From an uncultured Collinsella sp. (GTDB taxonomy: Bacteria > Actinomycetota > Coriobacteriia > Coriobacteriales > Coriobacteriaceae): a stretch of 8,730 nucleotides of DNA. The DNA lies in contig CABUDB010000055.1 in NCBI GenBank assembly GCA_902490245.1, positions 1 through 8,730 on the forward strand, given 5' to 3'. Both the position numbers and the translations under genes were made by a program. Under the pieces are notes generated by a model. The model did no database searches and was not told the origin of the DNA. It was given only the letters and a program-made list of their open reading frames with translations. Shown in pieces: positions 1-5,331 of this stretch (position 1 is its first letter; the number at the start of each line of letters is the position of its first letter).

Positions 1-112
1 AGCTGCGGAAACGCGGGGCCCGTTCAGGCTGTTGCGTTGAGATTGAAAATCAACCTTCGCGCGTGGGCGTAAACTTTTAGTTGGGCAAATCCGGCAGATT
101 GGAGCTTGAAAC

Positions 113-178
113 ATGAGGGATATGCACCTCATGTCGCTCATAAAACGTCTCCTGACCTCGAAGGAGAACGTTTTTTAG
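113..178 (+). CDS. 21-residue leader peptide ahead of the phosphoesterase operon
   Basis: A short reading frame starts at ATG 113, eight bases after a good GGAG ribosome binding site (101-104), and stops at TAG 176-178. The peptide begins MRDMHLMSLIKRLL and ends SKENVF. Its last codons lie inside the terminator-like hairpin at 142-176, and its stop codon follows directly on the T-run. A second hairpin with 8-bp arms (ACATGAGG 111-118, CCTCATGT 127-134) covers its own start codon. The first phosphoesterase starts 20 bases after the stop. This layout is that of ribosome-mediated attenuation, where translation or stalling on the leader decides read-through; leaders of antibiotic-resistance genes are the known analogue. 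I do not recognise the peptide. The role is inferred from position and structure. Confidence 0.6.
   Translation: MRDMHLMSLIKRLLTSKENVF
142..176 (+). terminator. Attenuator-like intrinsic terminator in the leader
   Basis: AAAACGTCTCCT (142-153) pairs with AGGAG-A-ACGTTTT (162-174), leaving one bulged A at 167 and a loop of about eight bases, and runs into six T (171-176). This is a convincing rho-independent hairpin placed between the leader peptide start and the ribosome binding site (GAAGGAG, 184-190) of the first phosphoesterase. A ribosome translating the leader would cover and melt it. The CTCC in the 5' arm could alternatively pair with either GGAG ribosome binding site, giving a possible switch. 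Confidence 0.6.
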
Positions 179-198
179 CGACAGAAGGAGACATAAAT

Positions 199-837
199 AT
201 GATCTGGTTTACCAGCGACACCCACTTCGGGCATGAGAACGTGCTGAAGTTCACCGACCGCCCGTGGGAGACGATTTGGCAGATGAACGACGCCATCGTC
301 GACAACATCAACGGCAAGGTTGCCGTGGACGACGAGCTCTACATCCTGGGGGATTTCTCATTCAAGATGACCGCCCAGGACGCCTACGGGCTGCGCAAGC
401 AGATCGCCTGCAGGCGCATCCACCTCGTCCCGGGAAACCACGACAAGGACTGGACCCAGCCGGCGGTCACGGGCGCCTTCACCGTGGAGCCGCCGATCTG
501 CGTGCTCAAGATCGACGGGCAGAAGATCGTCCTGAGCCATTACCCCATGGCCGACTGGCAGGGCATGAACCATGGATCGTGGCACCTCCACGGGCACGTC
601 CACAGCAGCGGCGGCGCGTACAACGAGTTCAACCGCAAGCAGGGCCTTCTGCGCTACGACGTCGGTTGCGATGCCAACGGGCACTCCCCGGTGAGCCTCG
701 ATGAGCTGAGGGAATGGTTCGCCGGAGTCGACGAGCCGTGCGGCCGGGTGAAATGGCCCTGGTGGGTCAACGAGACCGGCGACAGACAGGTCGAGCGCGA
801 GCTGGCGGCGTACAAGAGGGAAGAGGTGATTCGATGA
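199..837 (+). CDS. Calcineurin-like metallophosphoesterase 1
   Basis: Predicted cytoplasmic two-metal phosphoesterase of 212 residues; the substrate cannot be told from sequence. The family motifs are in order: SDTHFGH (Asp7, His9), LGDF (Asp52), GNHD (Asn80, His81), SHYP (His114) and HGHVH (His133, His135), so the active site looks complete. The start at 199 is chosen because GAAGGAG lies eight bases upstream; an in-frame TTG at 106 would extend the protein through the leader and terminator with non-conserved sequence. There is no signal peptide or membrane segment. Its TGA overlaps the ATG of the next gene as ATGA, so the two are translationally coupled. It belongs to the compact SDTHFGH branch and differs from the two genes after it, so it is not a simple duplicate of them. 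Expression is probably set by the leader attenuator. Confidence 0.9.
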   Translation: MIWFTSDTHFGHENVLKFTDRPWETIWQMNDAIVDNINGKVAVDDELYILGDFSFKMTAQDAYGLRKQIACRRIHLVPGNHDKDWTQPAVTGAFTVEPPICVLKIDGQKIVLSHYPMADWQGMNHGSWHLHGHVHSSGGAYNEFNRKQGLLRYDVGCDANGHSPVSLDELREWFAGVDEPCGRVKWPWWVNETGDRQVERELAAYKREEVIR

Positions 838-1559
838 CGGTCTATGTGACGGGCGACATCCACGGTGGACTCGACATGCAAAAGCTCCGCGACTGGGGGC
901 TTGGCGATAGTCTTACCAGCGACGACTATCTCATCGTTGCCGGCGACTTTGGCTTTCCGTGGGATTTCTCTGCCGAGGAATGCGCCGACATCGCCTGGCT
1001 GGAGTCGCGGCCCTACACGGTACTGTTCGTCGACGGCAACCACGAGCGCTTCGATCACTGGGAGGAGCGCCCCATGGAGTTATGGCATGGCGGGCTGACG
1101 CAGCGCCTGTCGGACACCTCGCCCATTCGGCGCCTGACGCGCGGCGAGGTCTTTGAGCTCGACGGTTCGACGGTCTTCACCATGGGCGGTGCCACGAGCG
1201 TGGACAGGGAATACCGCGTGCCGTATTCCAGCTGGTGGCCTCAGGAGCTCCCGGATGAGCGCGAATTCGATGCCGCGCGGGCAAAGCTCGACGAGGTCGG
1301 CTGGAAGGTCGACTGCGTCATCACCCATACCTGCGCCACGCGTATGCTCTCGCCGACGCTCTACCCGGACCCAGGCTGGGAACGCCCTGATGTGGACCGG
1401 CTGACCGGATTCCTCGATGAGCTCGAGGACCGCCTGGACTATAAGCACTGGTATTACGGCCATTTTCACCGAGACGGCAACCCGGACGAACGGCACACGG
1501 TGCTGTATGACCGGATCGTGATGCTCGGGGACAAACTCCTGCCGTGGGGTGCGTACTGA
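834..1559 (+). CDS. Calcineurin-like metallophosphoesterase 2
   Basis: Protein of 241 residues with the full metallophosphoesterase motif set: TGDIHG (Asp8, His10), AGDFG (Asp38), DGNHE (Asn69, His70), ITHT (about residue 163) and YYGHFH near the C-terminus. It is the middle gene of three and overlaps both neighbours, by four bases upstream (ATGA) and one base downstream (TGATG). ATG 834 is preferred over upstream starts because it follows an AGAGG-rich stretch and opens directly on the conserved MTVYVTGDIHG. It is clearly paralogous to the third gene, sharing MTVYVTGD, the GDFGF-W-D segment, MGGA, SWWP and GWKVD, which suggests an old tandem duplication with divergence. Phosphomonoesterase, phosphodiesterase and nucleotide-hydrolysing roles all remain possible. 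Confidence 0.9.
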   Translation: MTVYVTGDIHGGLDMQKLRDWGLGDSLTSDDYLIVAGDFGFPWDFSAEECADIAWLESRPYTVLFVDGNHERFDHWEERPMELWHGGLTQRLSDTSPIRRLTRGEVFELDGSTVFTMGGATSVDREYRVPYSSWWPQELPDEREFDAARAKLDEVGWKVDCVITHTCATRMLSPTLYPDPGWERPDVDRLTGFLDELEDRLDYKHWYYGHFHRDGNPDERHTVLYDRIVMLGDKLLPWGAY

Positions 1560-2296
1560 TGACGGTCTATGTGACAGGCGACGTGCACGGCAGGGCCGAG
1601 TACGGGTCCAGCCGGTTTGCATTCAAGAATTGGCCGCTGGGCCGGACCCTGACGCGCGATGACGCGGTGATCGTGGCCGGCGACTTCGGCTTTGTCTGGG
1701 ACGGCTCGAATGCTGAGAGGTATTGGCTCGACTGGTTCGAGTCGAAGCCCTGGACCACGTGTTTCGTAGACGGCAACCATGAGAACCACCACGCCCTGAC
1801 AGAACTGCCGGTGCGGGAGTGGAGCGGCGGCCTCGTCCATGAGGCGCGACCGCACGTGCTGCACCTGATGCGTGGAGAGGCGTTCGACATCGGCGGGCTC
1901 ACGGTCCTTGCCATGGGCGGCGCCGCGAGCAACGACAGGCAGTATCGCAGGGAGGGGAGGAGCTGGTGGCCCGAGGAGATGCCGAGCGAGGAGGAGATGG
2001 AGCACTGCCGCGCCTCGCTCGATCGCGTGGGCTGGAAGGTCGACCACGTTGTGACTCACGAGGCTCCTGCCGCCCTTGCTGAGGGGCTGTGCCGCGAGCG
2101 CGGACGCGAGTATCGGGGCGACCGGCTGCAACGATTCCTGGGCGAGCTCGACGGGCGGCTCGGCTACCGAGCCTGGTTCTTCGGCCACTACCACGACGAC
2201 GAGTGGCGTGACGACAGGCATCGCCTTATCTACCGAGATATCGTGCCGATCGAAGATGCTGCGCCCGGTTTTAGGAACCTTCTAGAAGCGCTCTAG
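1559..2296 (+). CDS. Calcineurin-like metallophosphoesterase 3 (paralogue of gene 2)
   Basis: Protein of 245 residues, last of the tandem trio. Motifs are TGDVHG (Asp8, His10), AGDFGF, DGNHE, THEA and FFGHYH, so metal ligands appear intact. The ATG shares one base with the stop of the preceding gene (TGATG), indicating coupled translation from one transcript. The first 24 or so bases are nearly identical to those of gene 2 (GACGGTCTATGTGAC is shared exactly), marking the duplication. Between the catalytic motifs the two diverge strongly, so the copies probably have different substrates or form a heteromer. The stop TAG (2294-2296) lies inside the right arm of a 15-bp inverted repeat. Confidence 0.9.
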   Translation: MTVYVTGDVHGRAEYGSSRFAFKNWPLGRTLTRDDAVIVAGDFGFVWDGSNAERYWLDWFESKPWTTCFVDGNHENHHALTELPVREWSGGLVHEARPHVLHLMRGEAFDIGGLTVLAMGGAASNDRQYRREGRSWWPEEMPSEEEMEHCRASLDRVGWKVDHVVTHEAPAALAEGLCRERGREYRGDRLQRFLGELDGRLGYRAWFFGHYHDDEWRDDRHRLIYRDIVPIEDAAPGFRNLLEAL

Positions 2297-2306
2297 AAGG
2301 TTCCTA
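2272..2306. terminator. 15-bp perfect inverted repeat across the operon 3' end
   Basis: TAGGAACCTTCTAGA (2272-2286) and its exact complement (2292-2306) flank a five-base centre. It lies between convergent genes (phosphoesterase 3 and the coiled-coil gene), the usual place for a bidirectional terminator, and includes the phosphoesterase stop codon. Neither strand shows a good T-run after the stem, so a processing hairpin, a protein site or a recombination site is also possible. Confidence 0.5.
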
Positions 2307-2338
2307 GAAATCAGCAGCCTGACAGGAGAAGCGCGGGG

Positions 2339-2908
2339 CTACTCGCCCTTCATCTGGGTCATGACCTCGACCTTGGCCTCGGCCACGGCCGCACGCTGCT
2401 CGGAGGCGGCGAGGCGGTCCTTGAGGGCGGCGACCTCGGCCATCAGGTCACGCTGGGCCAGGAGTGCGTCACTCAGCTCGGCTTGGGCTTTCAGCGCGGC
2501 GCCACGCTCGCCGCGCAGTCGCTCGATCTCATCGACCATGGCCTCAGCCTCGGCATGGAGTTGGACAACCTGCCTGCCGAGCTCCTTAGCACGGGAGAGG
2601 TACCTGACGCTCGCGGCATGGAGCTCGTTGTTCTCGAGCTCGAGGCTCGCGGTATCGAGCTCGAACTTCTCCTCGATAAAGGCGACCCGCTCATTGCAGT
2701 CGGCCTCAAGCCTTTCGTTCCGGTCTCTCGCCTCGACGAGCTTGCGGTTGAATTCGTCGAGCTGGGCCCTAAGCAGCGCGTTCTCGGTCCTGAGGTCGGC
2801 CGTCTCGCGCAGTAGCTTCTCCCGCCACGCCGCCTCGGTCCGCTCGGCGGCCTCCTCGTGGACGGACTTCACGCCGTAGATTTCCCTGATTTTTCTCTCG
2901 TCTGCCAT
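2339..2908 (-). CDS. Long coiled-coil protein of unknown function
   Basis: Protein of 189 residues that I cannot assign to a family. After a short head (MADERKIREIYGVKS) almost the whole chain is Glu/Ala/Leu/Arg-rich with heptad-like Leu spacing (RTENALLRAQLDEF, LELENNEL, EVAALKDRLAASEQ) and no Pro or Gly breaks, typical of an extended coiled coil. No membrane segment or signal peptide is present. The start at 2908 is chosen for its GGAG ribosome binding site seven bases upstream; an upstream in-frame ATG (2992) has no such site and would add 28 residues unlike the rest. The leader carries a hairpin (2930-2948). The gene stands alone, convergent with the phosphoesterases. A scaffold, mobilisation accessory or structural role is possible but not shown. 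Confidence 0.75.
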   Translation of the reverse strand: MADERKIREIYGVKSVHEEAAERTEAAWREKLLRETADLRTENALLRAQLDEFNRKLVEARDRNERLEADCNERVAFIEEKFELDTASLELENNELHAASVRYLSRAKELGRQVVQLHAEAEAMVDEIERLRGERGAALKAQAELSDALLAQRDLMAEVAALKDRLAASEQRAAVAEAKVEVMTQMKGE

Positions 2909-2929
2909 TGCGGCACTCCAATCAACAAC

Positions 2930-2948
2930 GGCATGGCTCCGCCATGCC
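2930..2948 (-). promoter_or_regulatory. Leader hairpin upstream of the coiled-coil gene
   Basis: GGCATGGC-TCC-GCCATGCC forms an 8-bp perfect stem with a three-base loop, 21 bases before the start codon on the minus strand. It is bracketed by imperfect inverted copies of AATCAACA (about 2920-2927 and 2971-2979). It could be an operator or an RNA hairpin affecting translation. A TATATA stretch near 3071-3078 is a possible -10 region but no clear -35 goes with it. Confidence 0.35.
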
Positions 2949-3130
2949 AAGCGGCTGGGAACAATGCACGGTCGCTGTTGATTTGTAGTCATCCTGCGAT
3001 CGGTGAGTTCTAAAAAGGCGTCTCAGGTCATGCATTCACGCAGGGTTTCAGTTAGAGAAATACCGCACTCTTATATAGTAGCGCCGCCGCACTCGAGCTT
3101 ATTAGACAGATCGAGAAACGATGGACGGGC

Positions 3131-3715
3131 TCATTTCCTGACGCCCACCAATCCGCGTTCACGGAGGATGCGATACAGGGTCGATTTGGAGATGCCTGTG
3201 GCGGCGCAGATGTCGGGGACGGGCGTCTCCCGCGCAAGGTAGAGTTTCACGGCGGCATCCGCCTTGACGTCCGCGATGCGCGGGCGGCCACCGACGTTGC
3301 CACCATGGTTCCGTTTTACAGCGATGCCCTCGGCCTGGCGCTGCTTAATCAGATCGCGCTCAAGCTCGGCTGTGCAGGCGTGGGTACCCAGCACGAAACG
3401 GCCGAAGGCGGTATCGAGGTCAACCGGCTGCTTCAAGGAGGTTAGCTTCACGCCGAGATTTCGGAACATAAGGTCGTAGTTCAGCAATTGCCTGGTCGAT
3501 CTGGTTAGGCGCTCCCAGGACTCGACTACCACTTCATCGCCGGCCTTCATCTTCTTGAACAGACGCTTCTGTTGAGTTCGGTCGCCGTCCTTGGCACCCG
3601 TGACCTTGTCTTTGTAGATATGGCCATAGGGCACGCCGGCGTTGACCAACGCCTCGATTTGCCTGTCTAGCTTCTGATCCTTCGTGCTCACGCGAGCGTA
3701 TCCGTATCTGGTCAT
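3131..3715 (-). CDS. Small serine recombinase (resolvase/invertase family)
   Basis: Protein of 194 residues with the usual two-part layout of Hin/Tn3-resolvase enzymes. The N-terminal catalytic domain opens YGYARVSTKDQ with nucleophile Ser10 and Arg8; the active-site arginines follow in ERLTRS (Arg69, Arg72), where Glu68 stands in place of the common Asp. A long helix (about 105-130) leads to GGRPRI and a C-terminal helix-turn-helix (about 160-185, DICAATGISKSTLYRIL). It cuts and rejoins DNA at short paired sites through a 5'-phosphoserine link. ATG 3715 is chosen because AGGAGG lies six bases upstream; the longer frame to 3760 lacks support. The length is normal, so it is probably functional. 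Likely jobs are resolution of plasmid multimers or inversion of a DNA segment. Short repeats upstream may be its sites. Confidence 0.92.
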   Translation of the reverse strand: MTRYGYARVSTKDQKLDRQIEALVNAGVPYGHIYKDKVTGAKDGDRTQQKRLFKKMKAGDEVVVESWERLTRSTRQLLNYDLMFRNLGVKLTSLKQPVDLDTAFGRFVLGTHACTAELERDLIKQRQAEGIAVKRNHGGNVGGRPRIADVKADAAVKLYLARETPVPDICAATGISKSTLYRILRERGLVGVRK

Positions 3716-3765
3716 TTTCAGCCTCCTGCCTTGTCTTTTGATTTTCTCATGGGAATGCAAGGGGA

Positions 3766-3850
3766 GGTTTTGGCACTGGGTTTTGGCACTCGCTGTTCAC
3801 GGCATCGAGGGTTCGGTTTTCGAGTTCCACGCGGCATACGTTTTGGGACT
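3766..3850. repeat. Repeated GGTTTTGGCACT motif, possible res site
   Basis: GGTTTTGGCACT occurs twice in tandem (3766-3777 and 3779-3790, 13-bp period) and a third partial copy, GTTTTGGGACT, lies at 3840-3850. They sit in the 239-bp gap just upstream of the serine recombinase start, the usual location of a resolvase res site and its promoter. The copies are direct rather than the inverted half-sites normal for a dimer, so this assignment is tentative. Confidence 0.35.
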
Positions 3851-3954
3851 GTGGCCATCTGGTTATTAAGTTCGACAGCCGCTGGTTCAGCTAGAATTGA
3901 CGAGACGACGCATTCCGTGCGCGGGCGGCCGACAATTCGATTGGAGGCTTCCCT

Positions 3955-4107
3955 ATGCTAAAGATCCTTGATGCGCTGGCCGCCCTTGCGACGGTCGGCA
4001 CGTTCGTCATTGCGTTTTTCGATTCGTATGATGTCCGAGTTAAGGTCCGTAGGCGTACGCGCGGTGCGGACGGTGGACGGCATTTGCGCCGCGACAGGCG
4101 CAAATAA
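3955..4107 (+). CDS. 50-residue basic membrane peptide, type I toxin-like
   Basis: A short frame with a proper GGAGG site (3943-3947) seven bases before ATG 3955, ending at TAA 4105-4107 one base before a strong terminator. The peptide starts MLKILDALAALATVGTFVIA: residues 4-22 form one predicted membrane segment. The rest is hydrophilic and very basic, ending HLRRDRRK. One helix plus a charged tail in a self-contained transcription unit is the profile of small type I toxins (Fst/TxpA-like) and of many other small membrane proteins. I do not recognise a specific family, and no antisense RNA can be demonstrated here. It is divergent from the recombinase. Confidence 0.55.
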   Translation: MLKILDALAALATVGTFVIAFFDSYDVRVKVRRRTRGADGGRHLRRDRRK

Positions 4108-4108
4108 G

Positions 4109-4134
4109 AATGCCCGGGGTGGAGCCCGGGCATT
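4109..4134. terminator. Hairpin terminator after the small membrane peptide
   Basis: AATGCCCGGG (4109-4118), loop GTGGAG, then CCCGGGCATT (4125-4134): a 10-bp perfect, very GC-rich stem directly after the stop codon of the 50-residue peptide. Only a short T-run follows on the plus strand (ATTT). It could stop transcription from both sides. Confidence 0.6.
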
Positions 4135-4198
4135 TAACAAAAGTTGAAAACTAGGCCGCCCGCGCTCCTTGTTACTTACACGGGATGCGTCGTCTTCT

Positions 4199-4237
4199 AC
4201 GGTGATTTTACCCTCTTTAGTCAGATAAAACTACCGT
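4199..4237. repeat. Imperfect inverted repeat in the gap
   Basis: ACGGTGATTTTA (4199-4210) and TAAAACTACCGT (4226-4237) are complementary at 10 of 12 positions around a 15-base centre. It lies in the otherwise featureless part of the 4108-4570 gap, downstream of the surface-protein remnant on the minus strand. It may be the old terminator of that gene. Function unknown. Confidence 0.25.
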
Positions 4238-4320
4238 ATGCTTTGGTTTTCATGCGAGTTCATCCATCGTTCATGCGATGTGAATCGCAGCGACAGCGCG
4301 ATACCGCCTGAAGGCAATCC

Positions 4321-4518
4321 CTACTCCCAGTGGCCGACCACGTCCACGACCCAGTGCTTGCCGGTCGCCTGCTGCTCGTAATGCCCCTGATCCTCGCTGT
4401 TGGTATAGGAGTTATTGACAGCCGAAGCGCCGTTAGGATGTTGCGCGTCGCCGTAAGTTCCCCAAACATACGTTTTGGAACGAACGGTTGGCGAATAGGC
4501 CTTATAAGTTGATGCGTC
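4321..4518 (-). pseudogene. C-terminal remnant of a surface-protein-like gene
   Basis: On the minus strand an open frame without a usable start ends at TAG 4321-4323. It reads TYKAYSPTVRSKTYVWGTYG, then DAQHPNGASAVNNSYTNSED, and closes ATGKHWVVDVVGHWE. The balanced, aromatic-rich composition and the HWVVDV-x-x-H-W-E tail resemble the C-terminal regions of large secreted or cell-wall proteins of gut actinobacteria. The frame stays open through the inverted repeat at 4519-4552 but loses this character there and meets a stop near 4577, so the 5' part appears to have been lost, perhaps when the toxin-antitoxin cassette arrived. The family link is from memory and is only moderately secure. Confidence 0.4.
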
Positions 4519-4552
4519 GAATATTCTACTACCAAATAGTAGTAGAATATTC
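4519..4552. promoter_or_regulatory. 14-bp inverted repeat, putative toxin-antitoxin operator
   Basis: GAATATTCTACTAC (4519-4532) and its exact complement GTAGTAGAATATTC (4539-4552) flank a six-base centre, ending 18 bases before the toxin start codon. A perfect dyad in this position is the normal site for autorepression by an RHH antitoxin or the toxin-antitoxin complex. It is much more AT-rich than its surroundings, so it probably overlaps the promoter. It also marks the edge of the surface-protein remnant. Confidence 0.6.
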
Positions 4553-4570
4553 TCGTACGATTGGAGGCCA

Positions 4571-4837
4571 ATGGTTCAGATACACCGAAGGGTTCACGAG
4601 CGACACCCCGAGTTGGATGCCGGAGATGTCGAGGCGGCATGGGAGAACTACCGCTTCGCGGCCGTTCGCGTACCCGGGGAACAGGAGATGCGGACAGGCT
4701 ACGACCCACATGGCCGGTATATCGAGATGGTCGGAGTCCTCCTGGCTGACGGCGTATGGCTTATCTATCACGCCATGACGCCGCCGAGCAAGAAGACGCT
4801 GAAGGAGATCGAGAGCGCGAGAAGGAGAGGTTACTGA
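4571..4837 (+). CDS. Putative type II toxin, BrnT-like
   Basis: Protein of 88 residues. The pattern HPELDAGDVEAAWENYRFAA, then GYDPHGRYIEMVGVLL and LIYHAMTPPSKKTLKEI, is that of small RNase-type toxins related to BrnT: an early acidic helix, a central strand pair ending in a hydrophobic 'D-G-x-x-L-I-Y-H-A', and a basic MTPPSKK tail. Such proteins are expected to cleave RNA when freed from the antitoxin. A GGAGG site lies only three bases before the ATG, which is tight. The stop overlaps the start of the RHH gene by one base (TGATG), giving the toxin-first order known for brnTA. The BrnT link comes from overall pattern, not from a search; it could be a separate toxin family with the same fold. 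Confidence 0.65.
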   Translation: MVQIHRRVHERHPELDAGDVEAAWENYRFAAVRVPGEQEMRTGYDPHGRYIEMVGVLLADGVWLIYHAMTPPSKKTLKEIESARRRGY

Positions 4838-5118
4838 TGGAGTTCAGGCTTGCAAACGGCACCGTAATCACGGACGAGGACATCGAGCGCGAGTGCGCGG
4901 AATATGAATCCGGCTCTTGGACGGGGGCCCTGGCAAACCTCCGCGTCGGCCGCCCAAGGCTCTCCGAGGGAGAGGCCAACGCCAATCTGTCTTTCAAGTG
5001 CCCGAAAACGGGCGCCGATCTCATCGAGAGGGCGGCCACCGCGTGCGGTATGCGGAAGTCGGAGTTCCTGCGCTCGGCTGCGCTCGAGAAGGCTGAGAGA
5101 ATCCTCAGGTCGGCATAG
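4837..5118 (+). CDS. Ribbon-helix-helix antitoxin
   Basis: Protein of 93 residues, translationally coupled to the upstream toxin (TGATG overlap; GGAGAGG nine bases before the start). The N-terminal half (MEFRLANGTVITDEDIEREC, an acidic EYESGSW stretch and VGRPRLSEGE) is likely the toxin-binding part. The C-terminal half (NANLSFKCPKTGADLIERAA, then MRKSEFLRSAALEKAERIL) is an RHH DNA-binding domain: a beta strand with alternating contacts followed by two helices. Antitoxins of this form bind operator dyads as dimers and repress their own operon, here presumably at 4519-4552. The unusual point is an RHH domain at the C-terminus with the neutralising region in front. Start 4837 rather than the in-frame 4756 is chosen on coupling and on ribosome binding. 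Confidence 0.8.
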   Translation: MEFRLANGTVITDEDIERECAEYESGSWTGALANLRVGRPRLSEGEANANLSFKCPKTGADLIERAATACGMRKSEFLRSAALEKAERILRSA

Positions 5119-5157
5119 CCTCACGGCGCGCCTTTCCGTGGGAGCGAAATGGGCTAC

Positions 5158-5197
5158 ATCGCGCTTATGTTAGCTATATCACTAACATAAGCGCGAT
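5158..5197. promoter_or_regulatory. Operator O1: 16-bp inverted repeat
   Basis: ATCGCGCTTATGTTAG (5158-5173) and its exact complement (5182-5197) flank the spacer CTATATCA. The inner part TGTTAG-N8-CTAACA recurs at 5293-5312 with the same 8-bp spacer, so it is a specific protein site rather than a terminator. It lies 40 bases after the antitoxin gene and 135 bases before the next start codon. Confidence 0.6.
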
Positions 5198-5292
5198 TAA
5201 ACAGGGCGCCGGGCAAGGCGTCTGCTTTATTCAATGGTGGGCCCCTTTCGCGATTCCCTTGCCGATGGCCCCACTGCAAACGGGTATAAAAG

Positions 5293-5312
5293 TGTTAGCG
5301 AAATCACTAACA
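5293..5312 (+). promoter_or_regulatory. Operator O2 in the promoter of the 280-residue gene
   Basis: TGTTAG-CGAAATCA-CTAACA repeats the inner part of O1 with the same 8-bp spacer (both spacers end ATCA). It is 19 bases before the start codon of the winged-HTH-like gene and just after TATAAA (5285-5290), a possible -10 box; a TTGCCG at 5259-5264 is the nearest -35 candidate, but its 20-bp spacing is long. A protein bound at O2 would block transcription start. O1 and O2 are 125 bp apart, suiting looping or cooperative binding. Confidence 0.55.
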
Positions 5313-5331
5313 TAATTAGGAGGCGATTGCC

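Noticed and set aside
43..75. Promoter for the leader (TTGAAA at 43-48, TAAACT at 70-75)
   Set aside because: The spacing of 21 bases is too long for a standard sigma-70-type promoter; no better pair was found, so no promoter is claimed.
106..198. N-terminal extension of phosphoesterase 1 from TTG 106
   Set aside because: It would read through the leader peptide and terminator; ATG 199 has a strong ribosome binding site and opens on the conserved MIWFTSDTHFGH.
1080..2221. Long minus-strand frames opposite the phosphoesterase genes (180 and 251 residues)
   Set aside because: High-GC shadow frames opposite well-supported genes with intact catalytic motifs.
2361..2879. 172-residue Ser/Ala-rich plus-strand frame
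   Set aside because: Antisense shadow of the coiled-coil gene; a serine-rich translation is the usual complement of Glu/Leu/Arg-rich coding.
4260..4709. 149-residue minus-strand frame
   Set aside because: Crosses the toxin gene and the dyad in reverse, Arg/Ser-rich, no ribosome binding site; the protein-like frame in this region is the other one, ending at 4321.
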